A stretch of 64,000 nucleotides of DNA from Pontibacillus salicampi. GTDB lineage: Bacteria; Bacillota; Bacilli; Bacillales; BH030062. The stretch's first letter is position 1; the number at the start of each line of letters is the position of its first letter. The notes below the pieces were generated by a model. The model was given only the letters and a program-made list of their open reading frames with translations. It was not told the origin of the DNA and did not search any database. Made by a program: the position numbers and the translations under genes. The stretch is from positions 1 through 64,000 of the forward strand of contig NZ_JBHLTP010000008.1 in assembly GCF_042434395.1 (NCBI RefSeq), given 5' to 3'. Below, piece after piece: positions 14,728 to 23,858 of this stretch.

Positions 14728-17112
14728 ATGAACCATTCTAAAGATATGAAAATAGGTGTAACTGGCATGACTTGCGCAGCATGCTCCACTCGTATTGAAA
14801 AAGTGTTAAACAAGATGGATGGAGTAGAGGCGCAAGTAAACCTGACCATGGAAAATGCACACGTTAGGTACGATACAGACCAAGTGCAGCCAGAGGATAT
14901 AAAAGAAAGAATTGAAAAATTGGGATACGGCGTAGAGGAAGAAAAGCTTGAATTGGATATACAGGGTATGACTTGTGCAGCATGCTCCACCCGTATTGAA
15001 AAAGTGTTAAACAAAATGGATGGAGTTCAACATGCGACTGTTAACCTTGCTAACGAGACCGGGCAAATATCGTATTATCCAGGCCTTACCAATAGCTCTG
15101 AAATGATACAGAGAATTCAGAAGCTTGGATACGATGCTTCTGAACGTCAAGATAGAGAAGCAAAGCAGAATCAAAAAGAGAAACAATTACAACAAAAACG
15201 GTTAACATTAGCGGTCTCCGTGCTTCTATCCTTCCCCTTGCTTTATACGATGGTAGGACATTTGTTTGGTTTATATGTGCCAGCCTTGCTCATGAACCCG
15301 TGGTTTCAAATGCTACTGGCAACGCCTATACAATTTGTAATTGGTTGGCCTTTTTATAGGGGTGCGTATAAAAACCTAAGAAATAAAACCGCAAATATGG
15401 ATGTGCTCGTCGCCCTTGGTACTAGCGCTGCTTACTTTTATAGTGTGGCAGAAGCAATAAGAACAATCGGTCAACCTACTTATGAGCCTGAGCTTTACTT
15501 TGAAACAAGCGCCATTCTAATAACATTAATATTACTAGGGAAATACTTCGAAGCCCTTGCCAAAGGGAGAACAACACAAGCTATCTCCTCCCTCATGCAG
15601 CTTCAGGCTAAAGAAGCCGTAGTTATCCGCGATGGAGAAGAGGTGCGCCTGCCTATTGAGCAGGTGGCTGCAGGAGATACTCTACTCGTTCGCCCAGGTG
15701 AGAAAATACCCGTAGATGGTGTGGTTACAAGAGGTCAATCTTCGGTAGATGAATCTATGATTACAGGGGAGTCTATTCCAGTCGACAAGAAAGCTGGGGA
15801 ACGAGTCATTGGTTCTACGATTAATAAAAATGGCACGGTATATATAGAAGCAGTCCACGTCGGCGAGGATACTGCTTTAGCAAATATAGTTAAAGTGGTA
15901 GAAGAAGCACAAGGCTCTAAGGCACCTATTCAACGGATGGCTGATATCATCTCTGGTATATTCGTACCTATTGTTGTAGGAATTTCGTTGGTGACATTTA
16001 TGATATGGATTATGTTCGTTTCTCCCGGTAATATTGCCTTAGCACTAGAGGCAACCATTGCAGTTCTCGTTATAGCATGTCCTTGTGCTTTAGGTCTTGC
16101 TACACCAACATCTATAATGGTGGGAACTGGGAAAGCTGCAGAATCGGGTATTCTATTTAAAGGTGGAGAATATTTAGAAGCCACTCGAGACATTGATACC
16201 ATTGTGTTTGATAAAACTGGTACGATCACAAATGGAGAACCGGTGGTAACAGATGTCCTGGGGGACGAGGAGATATTAACCTATGTGGTTAGTGCAGAAC
16301 GTTCCTCAGAGCATCCACTAGCACAGGCAATTGTTCAATATGGAAACGATAAAGAAATACCATTTATCGAACCAGCTTACTTTGAAGCAATCCCTGGCCA
16401 TGGCATTAAAGCAGAAATAAATGAAAAAACAGTATTAATTGGCACAAGAAAGTTATTATCTGACCATAATGTGGAATACAAAGAATATAATACACAGCTT
16501 GAACAATTGGAGCAGCAAGGTAAAACAGCAATGCTGATCAGTATCGCTCACCAATCAAAGGGTATTATTGCGGTTGCCGATACGGTGAAGGACGATGCGG
16601 CAGACGCCCTGCAACAGTTGAAAAATAAACAGGTGGAACTTGTCATGCTGACTGGTGATAATGAGCGAACAGCTCAATCTATAGCTAAGCAAGTCGGCAT
16701 TGATCGAGTAATTGCTGGTGTTGTTCCAGAGGAAAAGGCTGATGTCATTAAACAGCTGCAGAACCAACAGAAGAAAGTAGCTATGGTAGGAGATGGCATA
16801 AATGATGCTCCAGCATTGGCAACAGCCGATATTGGTATTGCCATCGGTACAGGAACAGATGTAGCAATGGAAGCTGCAGACGTTACCATATTAGGCGGAG
16901 ATCTGACTCTAATTGATAAAGCACTGACTATTAGTGAATGGACTATGAGAAATATTCGTCAAAATCTCTTTTGGGCCTTGGCGTATAATAGTGCTGGTAT
17001 TCCAGTCGCTGCACTTGGCCTACTGGCTCCGTGGATAGCAGGAGCTGCCATGGCTTTCAGTTCTGTAAGTGTAGTTACCAACTCCCTTCGGCTGAAGCGA
17101 GTGAAACTCTAA
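14728..17112 (+). CDS. copA: Cu(I)-exporting P1B-type ATPase CopA
   Basis: 794 residues. Two N-terminal HMA domains with CxxC at Cys16/Cys19 and Cys83/Cys86, eight predicted membrane helices, transport-site CPC at 451-453, phosphorylated Asp495 in DKTGT, TGES in the actuator domain and GDGINDAP near 688-695. Exports Cu+ from the cytosol. RBS AAGGAGG, 12 bp after csoR. Unusual: the metal-binding segments of HMA1 and HMA2 share 21 identical residues and about 58 of 63 nucleotides (14764-14826 and 14965-15027), suggesting recent duplication or gene conversion. Confidence 0.97.
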   Translation: MNHSKDMKIGVTGMTCAACSTRIEKVLNKMDGVEAQVNLTMENAHVRYDTDQVQPEDIKERIEKLGYGVEEEKLELDIQGMTCAACSTRIEKVLNKMDGVQHATVNLANETGQISYYPGLTNSSEMIQRIQKLGYDASERQDREAKQNQKEKQLQQKRLTLAVSVLLSFPLLYTMVGHLFGLYVPALLMNPWFQMLLATPIQFVIGWPFYRGAYKNLRNKTANMDVLVALGTSAAYFYSVAEAIRTIGQPTYEPELYFETSAILITLILLGKYFEALAKGRTTQAISSLMQLQAKEAVVIRDGEEVRLPIEQVAAGDTLLVRPGEKIPVDGVVTRGQSSVDESMITGESIPVDKKAGERVIGSTINKNGTVYIEAVHVGEDTALANIVKVVEEAQGSKAPIQRMADIISGIFVPIVVGISLVTFMIWIMFVSPGNIALALEATIAVLVIACPCALGLATPTSIMVGTGKAAESGILFKGGEYLEATRDIDTIVFDKTGTITNGEPVVTDVLGDEEILTYVVSAERSSEHPLAQAIVQYGNDKEIPFIEPAYFEAIPGHGIKAEINEKTVLIGTRKLLSDHNVEYKEYNTQLEQLEQQGKTAMLISIAHQSKGIIAVADTVKDDAADALQQLKNKQVELVMLTGDNERTAQSIAKQVGIDRVIAGVVPEEKADVIKQLQNQQKKVAMVGDGINDAPALATADIGIAIGTGTDVAMEAADVTILGGDLTLIDKALTISEWTMRNIRQNLFWALAYNSAGIPVAALGLLAPWIAGAAMAFSSVSVVTNSLRLKRVKL

Positions 17113-17134
17113 ATAGATAGAAAGGATGTAAAAA

Positions 17135-17344
17135 ATGGAAATAACACTTAGTGTACACGGAATGACATGTGATCATTGTGAAAAAGCAGTAAAAGGTGCT
17201 ATTGAAGAATTAAATGGTATTCAAGGCGTGGAAGTATCGGTGAATACCAACAAAGTAACGGTCATTTATGATGATGTATATGTTTCCAAGCAGCAAATTG
17301 AATCAGCTATTGAAGAACAAGGGTACGATGTTGTTGTAAATTAA
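17135..17344 (+). CDS. copZ: Copper chaperone CopZ
   Basis: 69 residues, a single HMA domain with GMTCDHC (Cys12, Cys15). Binds Cu(I) and delivers it to CopA. RBS AAAGGATG. Third gene of the operon, 22 bp after copA and immediately before a strong terminator. Confidence 0.95.
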   Translation: MEITLSVHGMTCDHCEKAVKGAIEELNGIQGVEVSVNTNKVTVIYDDVYVSKQQIESAIEEQGYDVVVN

Positions 17345-17348
17345 TGTA

Positions 17349-17384
17349 AAAACGCCAAATCGATTTCGATTTGGCGTTTTTTTT
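17349..17384 (+). terminator. Rho-independent terminator of the copper operon
   Basis: 14-bp perfect stem (aaaacgccaaatcg / cgatttggcgtttt), 4-nt loop, T-run. Confidence 0.92.
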
Positions 17385-17464
17385 AAAAAAGACGACCGTT
17401 CATTTGTAAGTCTTATTATTCCATGAAAATTATAGGGAGTAGGGAATCCCTTAAGTACAAAATG

Positions 17465-17791
17465 TTAATTCATATAAGGAAGCTGATTGGAATACCCGCT
17501 AAATTGCTGATAGGATTGCTGTAATTTTTGTTGATCTGCTGCCTCAATACCATACCAGCCATTCTTAAACATTAAATTGTACATATGACGCTGACAATCC
17601 TGGGACTCGGTGAAAAGAGCCATTACATCCTGGTAAAGATGTTGGCAGCTAGCCTCGTTTAATGCTGTACAATAGGCGTCCGTCATGTATTTTTCCATGG
17701 CTAGCATATCATTTACAAAATCCCTCTCATTCATTTGAGGGTTTTTTGGAACGTTCGTTTCCGGATTTTGTACTTTTTGATTCTGGTTCAT
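17465..17791 (-). CDS. CotF-like spore coat protein
   Basis: 108 residues from the chosen start. The coat F family four-helix pattern is visible: NERDFVNDMLAMEKYMTDAY, then a bundle with DVMALFTESQDCQRHMYNLM, and the C-terminal FKNGWYGIEAADQQKLQQSY typical of CotF-type proteins. Asn/Gln-rich ends. A GTG at 17800 falls inside the ribosome site AAAGGAG, so the ATG at 17791 is chosen. Downstream of a second coat-like gene with a 16-bp gap. Confidence 0.85.
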   Translation of the reverse strand: MNQNQKVQNPETNVPKNPQMNERDFVNDMLAMEKYMTDAYCTALNEASCQHLYQDVMALFTESQDCQRHMYNLMFKNGWYGIEAADQQKLQQSYQQFSGYSNQLPYMN

Positions 17792-17807
17792 CCGATGCAC
17801 TCCTTTC

Positions 17808-18089
17808 TTAATTTAGGTTGGAATTAGTACCGTTAACCGGGGATGGATTTTCTTTCAGATGCTTTAACATTTTCTCGTAATGCTGCTGGTGCATTTGTCC
17901 AGCCTGCTCCAATGCAGATTTGATCTCTGGATTTTGGCAGAAGCCAGCATAGAAATGAGCTTTCTTCGTCGCAAGCAGATTCCAGGAAAGCATATCAGAA
18001 ATGTACAAGTGATCTTTCGTGCTAACCATTGTAGGTGGTTCTGGCATAACATTGGTTTGATTTTGTCCTGCTGGTTGATTTTGTTGCAT
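17808..18089 (-). CDS. YusN/CotF-like spore coat protein
   Basis: 93 residues, helical, with a Gln/Asn/Pro-rich N-terminus and the coat-type core STKDHLYISDMLSWNLLATK followed by a second amphipathic helix ending in HYEKMLKHLKEN. It occupies the position of yusN next to fadM in B. subtilis as I recall it. ATG with AAGGAGG. Probably sporulation-specific; no sigma-E/K promoter could be assigned confidently. Confidence 0.75.
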   Translation of the reverse strand: MQQNQPAGQNQTNVMPEPPTMVSTKDHLYISDMLSWNLLATKKAHFYAGFCQNPEIKSALEQAGQMHQQHYEKMLKHLKENPSPVNGTNSNLN

Positions 18090-18260
18090 AGAAGTGACCT
18101 CCTTTTAGAAATAGTCATATTCTTTAATAGAGTTCCAAAAAGAAACAGCCTTATGCTTCATTAGAAAGAACATGAAACTTTGTATTTTTCTAAAATTTCT
18201 GTCAAAATATAAATATAATATTATTGCTGTTTTTTATTTCTTTGGTGGAGGGGTTTCCGT

Positions 18261-19178
18261 ATGGAGAGAGTGTTAAGAAATTTCTTTCTATTTTTGTCGA
18301 AAAATAAATTGTTTACTAAATTAGCAAGAAAATATGGATTGCGATTTGGCGCAGGTCGCTTTGTAGCTGGGGAAACGATGGAAAACACAGCAAAAGTAAT
18401 TGAAGAGCTCAATCGAAAAGGCATGGATGTTACGATAGATCATTTAGGAGAGTTCGTCGACAATGAAGAAGAGGCAAAGCAAAGAACGGATGAATGTATA
18501 GAAGCGGTTCATGTAATCGCGGAGAAAAACCTACATTCGCAATTGTCCTTAAAGCTAACCTCCATGGGATTAGATATATCTGAGGAATTAGTTGTGGAGA
18601 ATATGAGAAAAATATTGGAAGCTGGTAAAAAGCATAGCGTTTTCATTACTATTGATATGGAGGATTATGAACGATACGAACAAACATTAAGGATATTTCA
18701 GCAATTAAAAGAGGAATATGATTTAATTGGAACCGTTCTACAAGCTTATTTATATCGAGTCGAGGAAGATGTTGCAAATCTTAATGAATACAGTCCAAAC
18801 CTTAGACTCGTTAAGGGAGCGTATAAAGAGTCGCCAAAAGTTGCGTTCCCGGAAAAGAAAGATGTAGACGAAAATTTCAAAAAGATTATAAAGATGCACA
18901 TGCTGAACGGAAATTATACCGCTATCGCTACGCATGATGACGCCATTATCGAGTACACGAAACAGTTGGAAAAGGAGCATAGCATTTCAAGAGAGCAATT
19001 TGAATTTCAAATGTTGTATGGAATTCGACCAGAAAGACAAGAGGAGCTGGTAAAGGAAGGGTACAGAATGCGGGTGTATGTACCTTATGGAGACGATTGG
19101 TATGGGTATTTTATGAGAAGATTAGCAGAGCGTCCAGCCAATGTAGGCTTCGTCCTGAAAGGAGTATTTGGTAAATAA
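18261..19178 (+). CDS. fadM: Proline dehydrogenase family protein (FadM/YusM-like)
   Basis: 305 residues, an FAD-dependent TIM barrel of the monofunctional Bacillus proline dehydrogenase family. Motifs: SLKLTSMGLD, FITIDMEDYE, GTVLQAYLYR, LRLVKGAYKE, FEFQMLYGIRPE and YVPYG near the C-terminus (substrate/FAD residues). Oxidises L-proline to pyrroline-5-carboxylate. It sits between the coat genes and fadNAE as yusM/fadM does in B. subtilis. Start ATG has GGAGG; an AT-rich TATAAT lies at 18214-18219 but the -35 is weak. No P5C dehydrogenase adjacent. Confidence 0.9.
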   Translation: MERVLRNFFLFLSKNKLFTKLARKYGLRFGAGRFVAGETMENTAKVIEELNRKGMDVTIDHLGEFVDNEEEAKQRTDECIEAVHVIAEKNLHSQLSLKLTSMGLDISEELVVENMRKILEAGKKHSVFITIDMEDYERYEQTLRIFQQLKEEYDLIGTVLQAYLYRVEEDVANLNEYSPNLRLVKGAYKESPKVAFPEKKDVDENFKKIIKMHMLNGNYTAIATHDDAIIEYTKQLEKEHSISREQFEFQMLYGIRPERQEELVKEGYRMRVYVPYGDDWYGYFMRRLAERPANVGFVLKGVFGK

Positions 19179-19217
19179 GCTGCTTCCATTGCAATATAAT
19201 TAGAAAGAGGTACAATG

Positions 19218-19258
19218 AGCATGTCCTACGTAGTGAATACAGACGTGCTTATTTTTTT
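19218..19258 (+). terminator. Rho-independent terminator
   Basis: 8-bp stem agcatgtc / gacgtgct (one G-U pair) followed by a T-run; ends the proline-dehydrogenase gene. Confidence 0.7.
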
Positions 19259-19322
19259 ATTGCTAAAAAACTACCGTCCTAAATCCCACATATATAATTA
19301 GAAGGAAGAAGAGGTGTGAGTG

Positions 19323-19646
19323 ATGAAGCCTTTCACAGCAGAAGTAATACGAATTATTCAACAAATTCCAAAGGGAAAAGTAATGGCTTATGGGCAAATC
19401 GCCAAATTCGCCGGAAATCCAAAAGCAGCGAGGCAAGTAGTACGAGTGCTGCATAGTATGGGAGAGAAGTATCAATTACCATGGCATAGAGTCATTAATT
19501 CTAAAGGGGAAATTGGGATAACGGATGAAGAAGCGTTTCAAGAACAAAAACTGACTCTTCAGGAAGAAGGGGTGGACTTTCTGAATGATAAAAGAATAGA
19601 TATGGCCCAATATCAGTATTGGCCAGAGCGAGAGAACGATATTTAG
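19323..19646 (+). CDS. Alkyltransferase-like protein (MGMT fold, Trp in place of Cys)
   Basis: 107 residues, the C-terminal DNA-binding domain of O6-alkylguanine transferases: VIRIIQQIPKGKVMAYGQIA, then the active-site segment PWHRVINSKG, where Trp54 replaces the catalytic Cys of PCHRV. Such ATL proteins bind O6-alkylguanine without repairing it and flag it for nucleotide-excision repair. A GTG at 19320 abuts the RBS; the ATG at 19323 follows GAGGTG by six bases. Monocistronic, followed by a repeat block. Confidence 0.88.
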   Translation: MKPFTAEVIRIIQQIPKGKVMAYGQIAKFAGNPKAARQVVRVLHSMGEKYQLPWHRVINSKGEIGITDEEAFQEQKLTLQEEGVDFLNDKRIDMAQYQYWPERENDI

Positions 19647-19653
19647 TTGCCTC

Positions 19654-20119
19654 AAAGCGGGCACTTTCGCTTTTCATGATCCAGCTGCAGTGGGCAGTGA
19701 CTAGAAGGGTTCTGTCCCCTCCTTGCGATAAGTCAACATCAATTCGCGTTGCTCATTGTGTTTCCTTTATCTCATGCGGGGCCATCCACCCTTTACGTCA
19801 CTAAACGCCCACTTCCGCTTTTCATGATCCAGCTGTGGCGACCAAAGACTAGTGGGCTTCCTCCCTCTCCTTGCGATAAGTCAACATCGATTCGCTTTGC
19901 TCATCGTGTTTCCTTTATCTCATACGAGGCCGTCCAGCCCATACGCCGCAAAGCGGGCACTTTCGCTTTTCTAGATCCAGCTGCAGTGGGCAGTGACTAG
20001 AAGGGTTCTGTCCCCTCCTTGCGATAAGTCAACATCAATTCGCGTTGCTCATTGTGTTTCCTTTATCTCATGCGGGACCATCCACCCTTTACGTCACTAA
20101 ACGCCCACTTCCGCTTTTC
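19654..20119. repeat. Intergenic repeat block, three related units of about 150 bp
   Basis: Units A (19654-19823) and A' (19950-20119) are about 170 bp each with an exact 296-bp offset and only three differences seen by eye. The segment between (about 19806-19949) is a diverged third unit sharing blocks such as cttgcgataagtcaacatc and tttcctttatctcat. No start/RBS logic; ORFs through it are accidental. It resembles a Bacillaceae intergenic repeat that I recall but cannot cite. Together with the promoter at its right it accounts for the 600 bp between the alkyltransferase-like gene and fadN. Confidence 0.85.
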
Positions 20120-20132
20120 TTGTAAAAAAAGA

Positions 20133-20161
20133 TTGCGAAATGTCTGAATTTATTTTATAGT
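20133..20161 (+). promoter_or_regulatory. fadNAE promoter
   Basis: TTGCGA (20133-20138), 17-bp spacer, TATAGT (20156-20161). It lies just beyond the repeat block, giving a leader of about 80 nt. Confidence 0.6.
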
Positions 20162-20209
20162 ATAAGTAGAATATGGATTGCGAGTTCTATATATTTTTTT
20201 GATGTAAAA

Positions 20210-20227
20210 TGAATGAGCATTCATTCA
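20210..20227 (+). promoter_or_regulatory. FadR operator
   Basis: TGAATGA-GCAT-TCATTCA, perfect 7-bp arms matching the Bacillus FadR consensus TGAATGANTANTCATTCA. It lies roughly 45 bp downstream of the predicted start of transcription and just before the fadN ribosome site; long-chain acyl-CoA would relieve repression. Confidence 0.85.
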
Positions 20228-20246
20228 AAAGTAAGGGGGATATGGT

Positions 20247-22646
20247 ATGAATCGATCAATCAAGCGAGCGGCTGTTTTGGGCTCTGGGGTTATGGGAGCT
20301 GGAATTGCTGCCCACTTGGCAAATGTAGGGATTCCAACAATTATGCTGGATATTGTACCAAAGGAATTAACGGACAAGGAAAAGAAGCAGGGGTTAACGC
20401 TTGAGGATTCTATTGTTCGCAACCGTATTAGTGAATCATCTAAAAAAGGGTTGCTGAAACAGAAGCCTTCTCCATTAACGAGTAAAAATAACTTGGATTT
20501 AATTGAAACCGGTAACATGGAAGATGATATGCACAGACTGGAAGAGGCAGATTGGATTATTGAAGTTGTGGTGGAACGACTAGATATAAAACAAAAGGTG
20601 TTTGAATCTGTCGACCAGTATCGAAAAGCAGGATCTATTGTCAGCTCTAATACATCCGGAATTTCGGTTGAGAATATGAAAGATGGCAGGTCAGAGGATT
20701 TTAGAAAGCATTTCCTTGGAACTCATTTCTTTAATCCGCCTAGATACTTAAAGTTATTAGAAATTATCCCAACTGCTGATACGGATAAAGGTGTACTGCA
20801 GTTTATGAAGCAATTTGGTGAAAATGTACTTGGTAAAGGGGTAGTCGAAGCAAAGGATACACCAAACTTTATTGCCAATCGTATTGGGACCTATGGGCTC
20901 CTTGTGACGGTGAGAGAGATGGTGCAGGGTGGTTATAGTGTTGGTGAGGTTGATTCTGTAACCGGTCCGATGATAGGACGGCCAAAAAGTGCAACGTTTC
21001 GTACATTAGATGTTGTTGGTTTAGACACATTTTTACATGTTGCAAAAAATGTCTATGATCAAGTAGAAGGGGAGGAGCAGCAGGTATTTGATCCACCTGC
21101 CTTCATGAAAACAATGCAGGAAAAAGGCTGGTTAGGCTCTAAAACAGGTCAAGGCTTTTTCTTTAAACAACGTGGATCACAAGGGAGCTCCATCTTAGAA
21201 ATTAATCCTGAGACACTTGAGTATGAGGAACGTAAGAAATTAAAGACAAAAGCCACAGAAGCTGCTAAGCAGGAGAAGGGGTCCAAACGGAAGCTAAAGA
21301 CTCTCATATCTGCTAAAGGAGATCGAGCTGGTGATTTAATTTGGAATATTGTTCAGCCTGTGCTGGTGTACGCAGCAGAACTAACAGGTGAAATCGCAGA
21401 CGATATTCCTTCTATAGATGACGCAATGAAGTGGGGATTCGGCTGGGAGATAGGCCCATTTGAAATGTGGGACGCTATCGGTCTCAAAGAGTCTGTTACT
21501 AGAATGAAGGAAGAAGGACATACAATTCCTGGCTGGATTGAAGACATGATTTCTAATGGTCATGATTCATTCTATCAACAGGAAAATGGAACCGTTTACT
21601 ACTACCATAATGGAGAGTACGTCCAACGTTCGTTTAACGAAAAAGAAATTCACTTAGGGCGTTTGAAAGAACAAAAGGGAGTTATTAAGAAGAATAAGGG
21701 TGCTAGTCTAATTGATATTGGTGACGGGGTTGCCCTGCTGGAATTCCACTCTCAGAACAACGCTATTGGTGTAGACATTATGCAAATGGTCGAATATGCG
21801 ATTGAAGAAGTTCAGCACAATTATGAAGGGCTTGTTATAGGTAATCAGGCGAAGAACTTCTGCGTTGGTGCGAATCTGGCGATGATTTTAATGGAAGCAC
21901 AAGACTATAACTTTGTTGAAATTGATATGGTAATAAAGAAATTTCAACAAGCTATGATGAAAATCAAATATTCAGAGAAACCAGTTGTGGCAGCTCCATT
22001 TGGGATGACGTTGGGAGGCGGAGCGGAAATTATTCTACCTTCCAGTGCGATTCAAGCTTCATCAGAAAGCTATATCGGACTAGTCGAAGCTGGAGTTGGA
22101 CTTATCCCTGGTGGAGGAGGCAACAAGGAATTATATCTAAAGCATCTCCGAAATATTCCTAAAGGAGTAGACATTGATTTACAGAAAGTGGCGAATGATG
22201 TGTTCCAAAAAATCGCAACAGCACAAGTGTCTACATCTGCAGAAGAAGCTAAAGAATCGGGATTCCTGGATCAAATGGATGCCATTAGTGTAAACGGGGA
22301 TCATGTCATTCATGATGCCAAGCAAAAAGTATTAGGGTTAGCCAGAGCTGGGTATCAACCACCGAAACGGACTACGTTCCCAGTAGTTGGAGAAGCGGGT
22401 TATGCTACGATGCTTCTTGGTGCGAAAACAATGGGCTTTGGAGGATATGCTTCAGACCATGATATAAAGATTGCGCAAAAGCTTGCTTTTGTTCTTGCTG
22501 GTGGCAATATTCCACAGCACTCTTATGTGGATGAAGACTATTTATTAGACCTGGAGCGAGAAGCCTTCTTAAGTCTTGTAGGAGAACCAAAGACCCAGCA
22601 ACGAATGCAGCACATGCTAATGAAAGGGAAGCCACTACGTAACTAA
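20247..22646 (+). CDS. fadN: 3-hydroxyacyl-CoA dehydrogenase / enoyl-CoA hydratase FadN
   Basis: 799 residues. N-terminal NAD-binding Rossmann fold (GSGVMGAGIAAHLANVGI), HAD C-terminal domains (THFFNPPRYLKLLEI, DTPNFIANRIG), then a C-terminal crotonase-like domain (about 490-720; NFCVGANLAMI, GGGAEIILPSSAI). Catalyses hydration and NAD-dependent oxidation in beta-oxidation. ATG 7 bases after AGGGGG; a nearby ATG at 20242 is out of frame. First gene of fadN-fadA-fadE under FadR. Confidence 0.95.
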   Translation: MNRSIKRAAVLGSGVMGAGIAAHLANVGIPTIMLDIVPKELTDKEKKQGLTLEDSIVRNRISESSKKGLLKQKPSPLTSKNNLDLIETGNMEDDMHRLEEADWIIEVVVERLDIKQKVFESVDQYRKAGSIVSSNTSGISVENMKDGRSEDFRKHFLGTHFFNPPRYLKLLEIIPTADTDKGVLQFMKQFGENVLGKGVVEAKDTPNFIANRIGTYGLLVTVREMVQGGYSVGEVDSVTGPMIGRPKSATFRTLDVVGLDTFLHVAKNVYDQVEGEEQQVFDPPAFMKTMQEKGWLGSKTGQGFFFKQRGSQGSSILEINPETLEYEERKKLKTKATEAAKQEKGSKRKLKTLISAKGDRAGDLIWNIVQPVLVYAAELTGEIADDIPSIDDAMKWGFGWEIGPFEMWDAIGLKESVTRMKEEGHTIPGWIEDMISNGHDSFYQQENGTVYYYHNGEYVQRSFNEKEIHLGRLKEQKGVIKKNKGASLIDIGDGVALLEFHSQNNAIGVDIMQMVEYAIEEVQHNYEGLVIGNQAKNFCVGANLAMILMEAQDYNFVEIDMVIKKFQQAMMKIKYSEKPVVAAPFGMTLGGGAEIILPSSAIQASSESYIGLVEAGVGLIPGGGGNKELYLKHLRNIPKGVDIDLQKVANDVFQKIATAQVSTSAEEAKESGFLDQMDAISVNGDHVIHDAKQKVLGLARAGYQPPKRTTFPVVGEAGYATMLLGAKTMGFGGYASDHDIKIAQKLAFVLAGGNIPQHSYVDEDYLLDLEREAFLSLVGEPKTQQRMQHMLMKGKPLRN

Positions 22647-22668
22647 TATGCAATAAGGGGGAAGAAGC

Positions 22669-23844
22669 GTGAAGGAAGCCGTCATAGTTTCAGGTGCTAG
22701 GACACCTGTAGGGAAAGCAAATAAAGGATCACTTGTAAATACTAGACCAGATGATTTAGCTGCATTAACTGTTCGTGAAACGTTGAAGCGTGCTAATGGG
22801 TACGAAGGAAATATAGATGATGTCATTATTGGATGTGCAATACCTGAAGCAGAACAAGGTACGAACATGGCAAGAAGTATTTCGGCATTAGCTGGCTTGC
22901 CTAATACCGTACCAGGCATAACCATTAACCGTTATTGCTCTAGTGGTTTACAAAGTATTGCTTATGCTTCAGAAAGAATCATGCTCGGCTATAGTGATAC
23001 TATTGTCGCTGGTGGAGCGGAGTCTATGAGTCTAGTACCTGTTCCAGGACATGTGGTCAAACCGAATGTCAAGCTAGTGGAAAATGCACCGGAATATTAT
23101 ATGGGAATGGGATACACTGCTGAAGAAGTCGCAAATCAATTCGGTATTAGCAGAGAGGAACAAGATGCTTTTGCAGTTAGAAGTCATGAAAGAGCTGCAA
23201 AAGCTATTCAGGAGGGGAAGTTTCAAGATGAAATTGTACCTGTACCCGTTACTCATCGTTCTGTAGGAGCAGATAACAAAATCATGGAACAGCAGTTAGA
23301 GTTCTCTACTGATGAGGGAGTTCGAGCTGGGACAAATATGGAAGCGCTACAAAGGCTAAAACCAGCTTTTACATTAAACGGCTCTGTAACCGCGGGCAAC
23401 TCTTCTCAAATGAGTGATGGGGCTGCTTCTGTGCTGGTAATGGATCATGACAAGGCTAAAGCAGATGGGCTAAAGCCATTAGCTAAATTTCATTCTTTCG
23501 CAGTAGCTGGTGTAGCTCCAGAAATAATGGGAGTTGGGCCAATCGAGGCGGTCCCTAAAGCATTAAAATTGGCTGGCCTTACCATAGAAGATATAGGCTT
23601 ATTTGAATTAAATGAAGCATTTGCCTCTCAATCCATTCAAGTCATTAGACAATTAGGCTTGGACGAGGACAAGGTGAATGTGAACGGCGGAGCAATAGCG
23701 CTTGGGCATCCCCTAGGGTGTACTGGCACAAAACTTACGCTCAGTCTCGTTCATGAAATGAAAAGAAGAAATGAGCAATTTGGTGTGGTAACGATGTGTA
23801 TCGGCGGCGGAATGGGTGCTGCTGGAGTCTTTGAACTATTATAG
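22669..23844 (+). CDS. fadA: Acetyl-CoA acyltransferase (3-ketoacyl-CoA thiolase) FadA
   Basis: 391 residues. Thiolase motifs: acylated nucleophile Cys90 in NRYCSSGLQ, GHPLGCTGT, and the C-terminal CIGGGMG with the second catalytic Cys. Performs thiolytic cleavage of 3-ketoacyl-CoA. GTG start with AAGGGGG; 22 bp after fadN and 14 bp before fadE. Confidence 0.96.
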   Translation: MKEAVIVSGARTPVGKANKGSLVNTRPDDLAALTVRETLKRANGYEGNIDDVIIGCAIPEAEQGTNMARSISALAGLPNTVPGITINRYCSSGLQSIAYASERIMLGYSDTIVAGGAESMSLVPVPGHVVKPNVKLVENAPEYYMGMGYTAEEVANQFGISREEQDAFAVRSHERAAKAIQEGKFQDEIVPVPVTHRSVGADNKIMEQQLEFSTDEGVRAGTNMEALQRLKPAFTLNGSVTAGNSSQMSDGAASVLVMDHDKAKADGLKPLAKFHSFAVAGVAPEIMGVGPIEAVPKALKLAGLTIEDIGLFELNEAFASQSIQVIRQLGLDEDKVNVNGGAIALGHPLGCTGTKLTLSLVHEMKRRNEQFGVVTMCIGGGMGAAGVFELL

Positions 23845-23858
23845 AGGAGGAAACGAAA

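Noticed and set aside
17880..18164. 94-codon plus-strand ORF
   Set aside because: Antisense to the coat-protein gene, which has a clear ribosome site and family match.
19619..20000. Two plus-strand ORFs of 61 and 83 codons through the repeat block
   Set aside because: They read straight through the repeated units, lack ribosome sites and have non-protein-like composition.
19654..20119. CRISPR array
   Set aside because: Units are about 150 bp, only three, with no short identical repeats separated by unique spacers and no cas genes.
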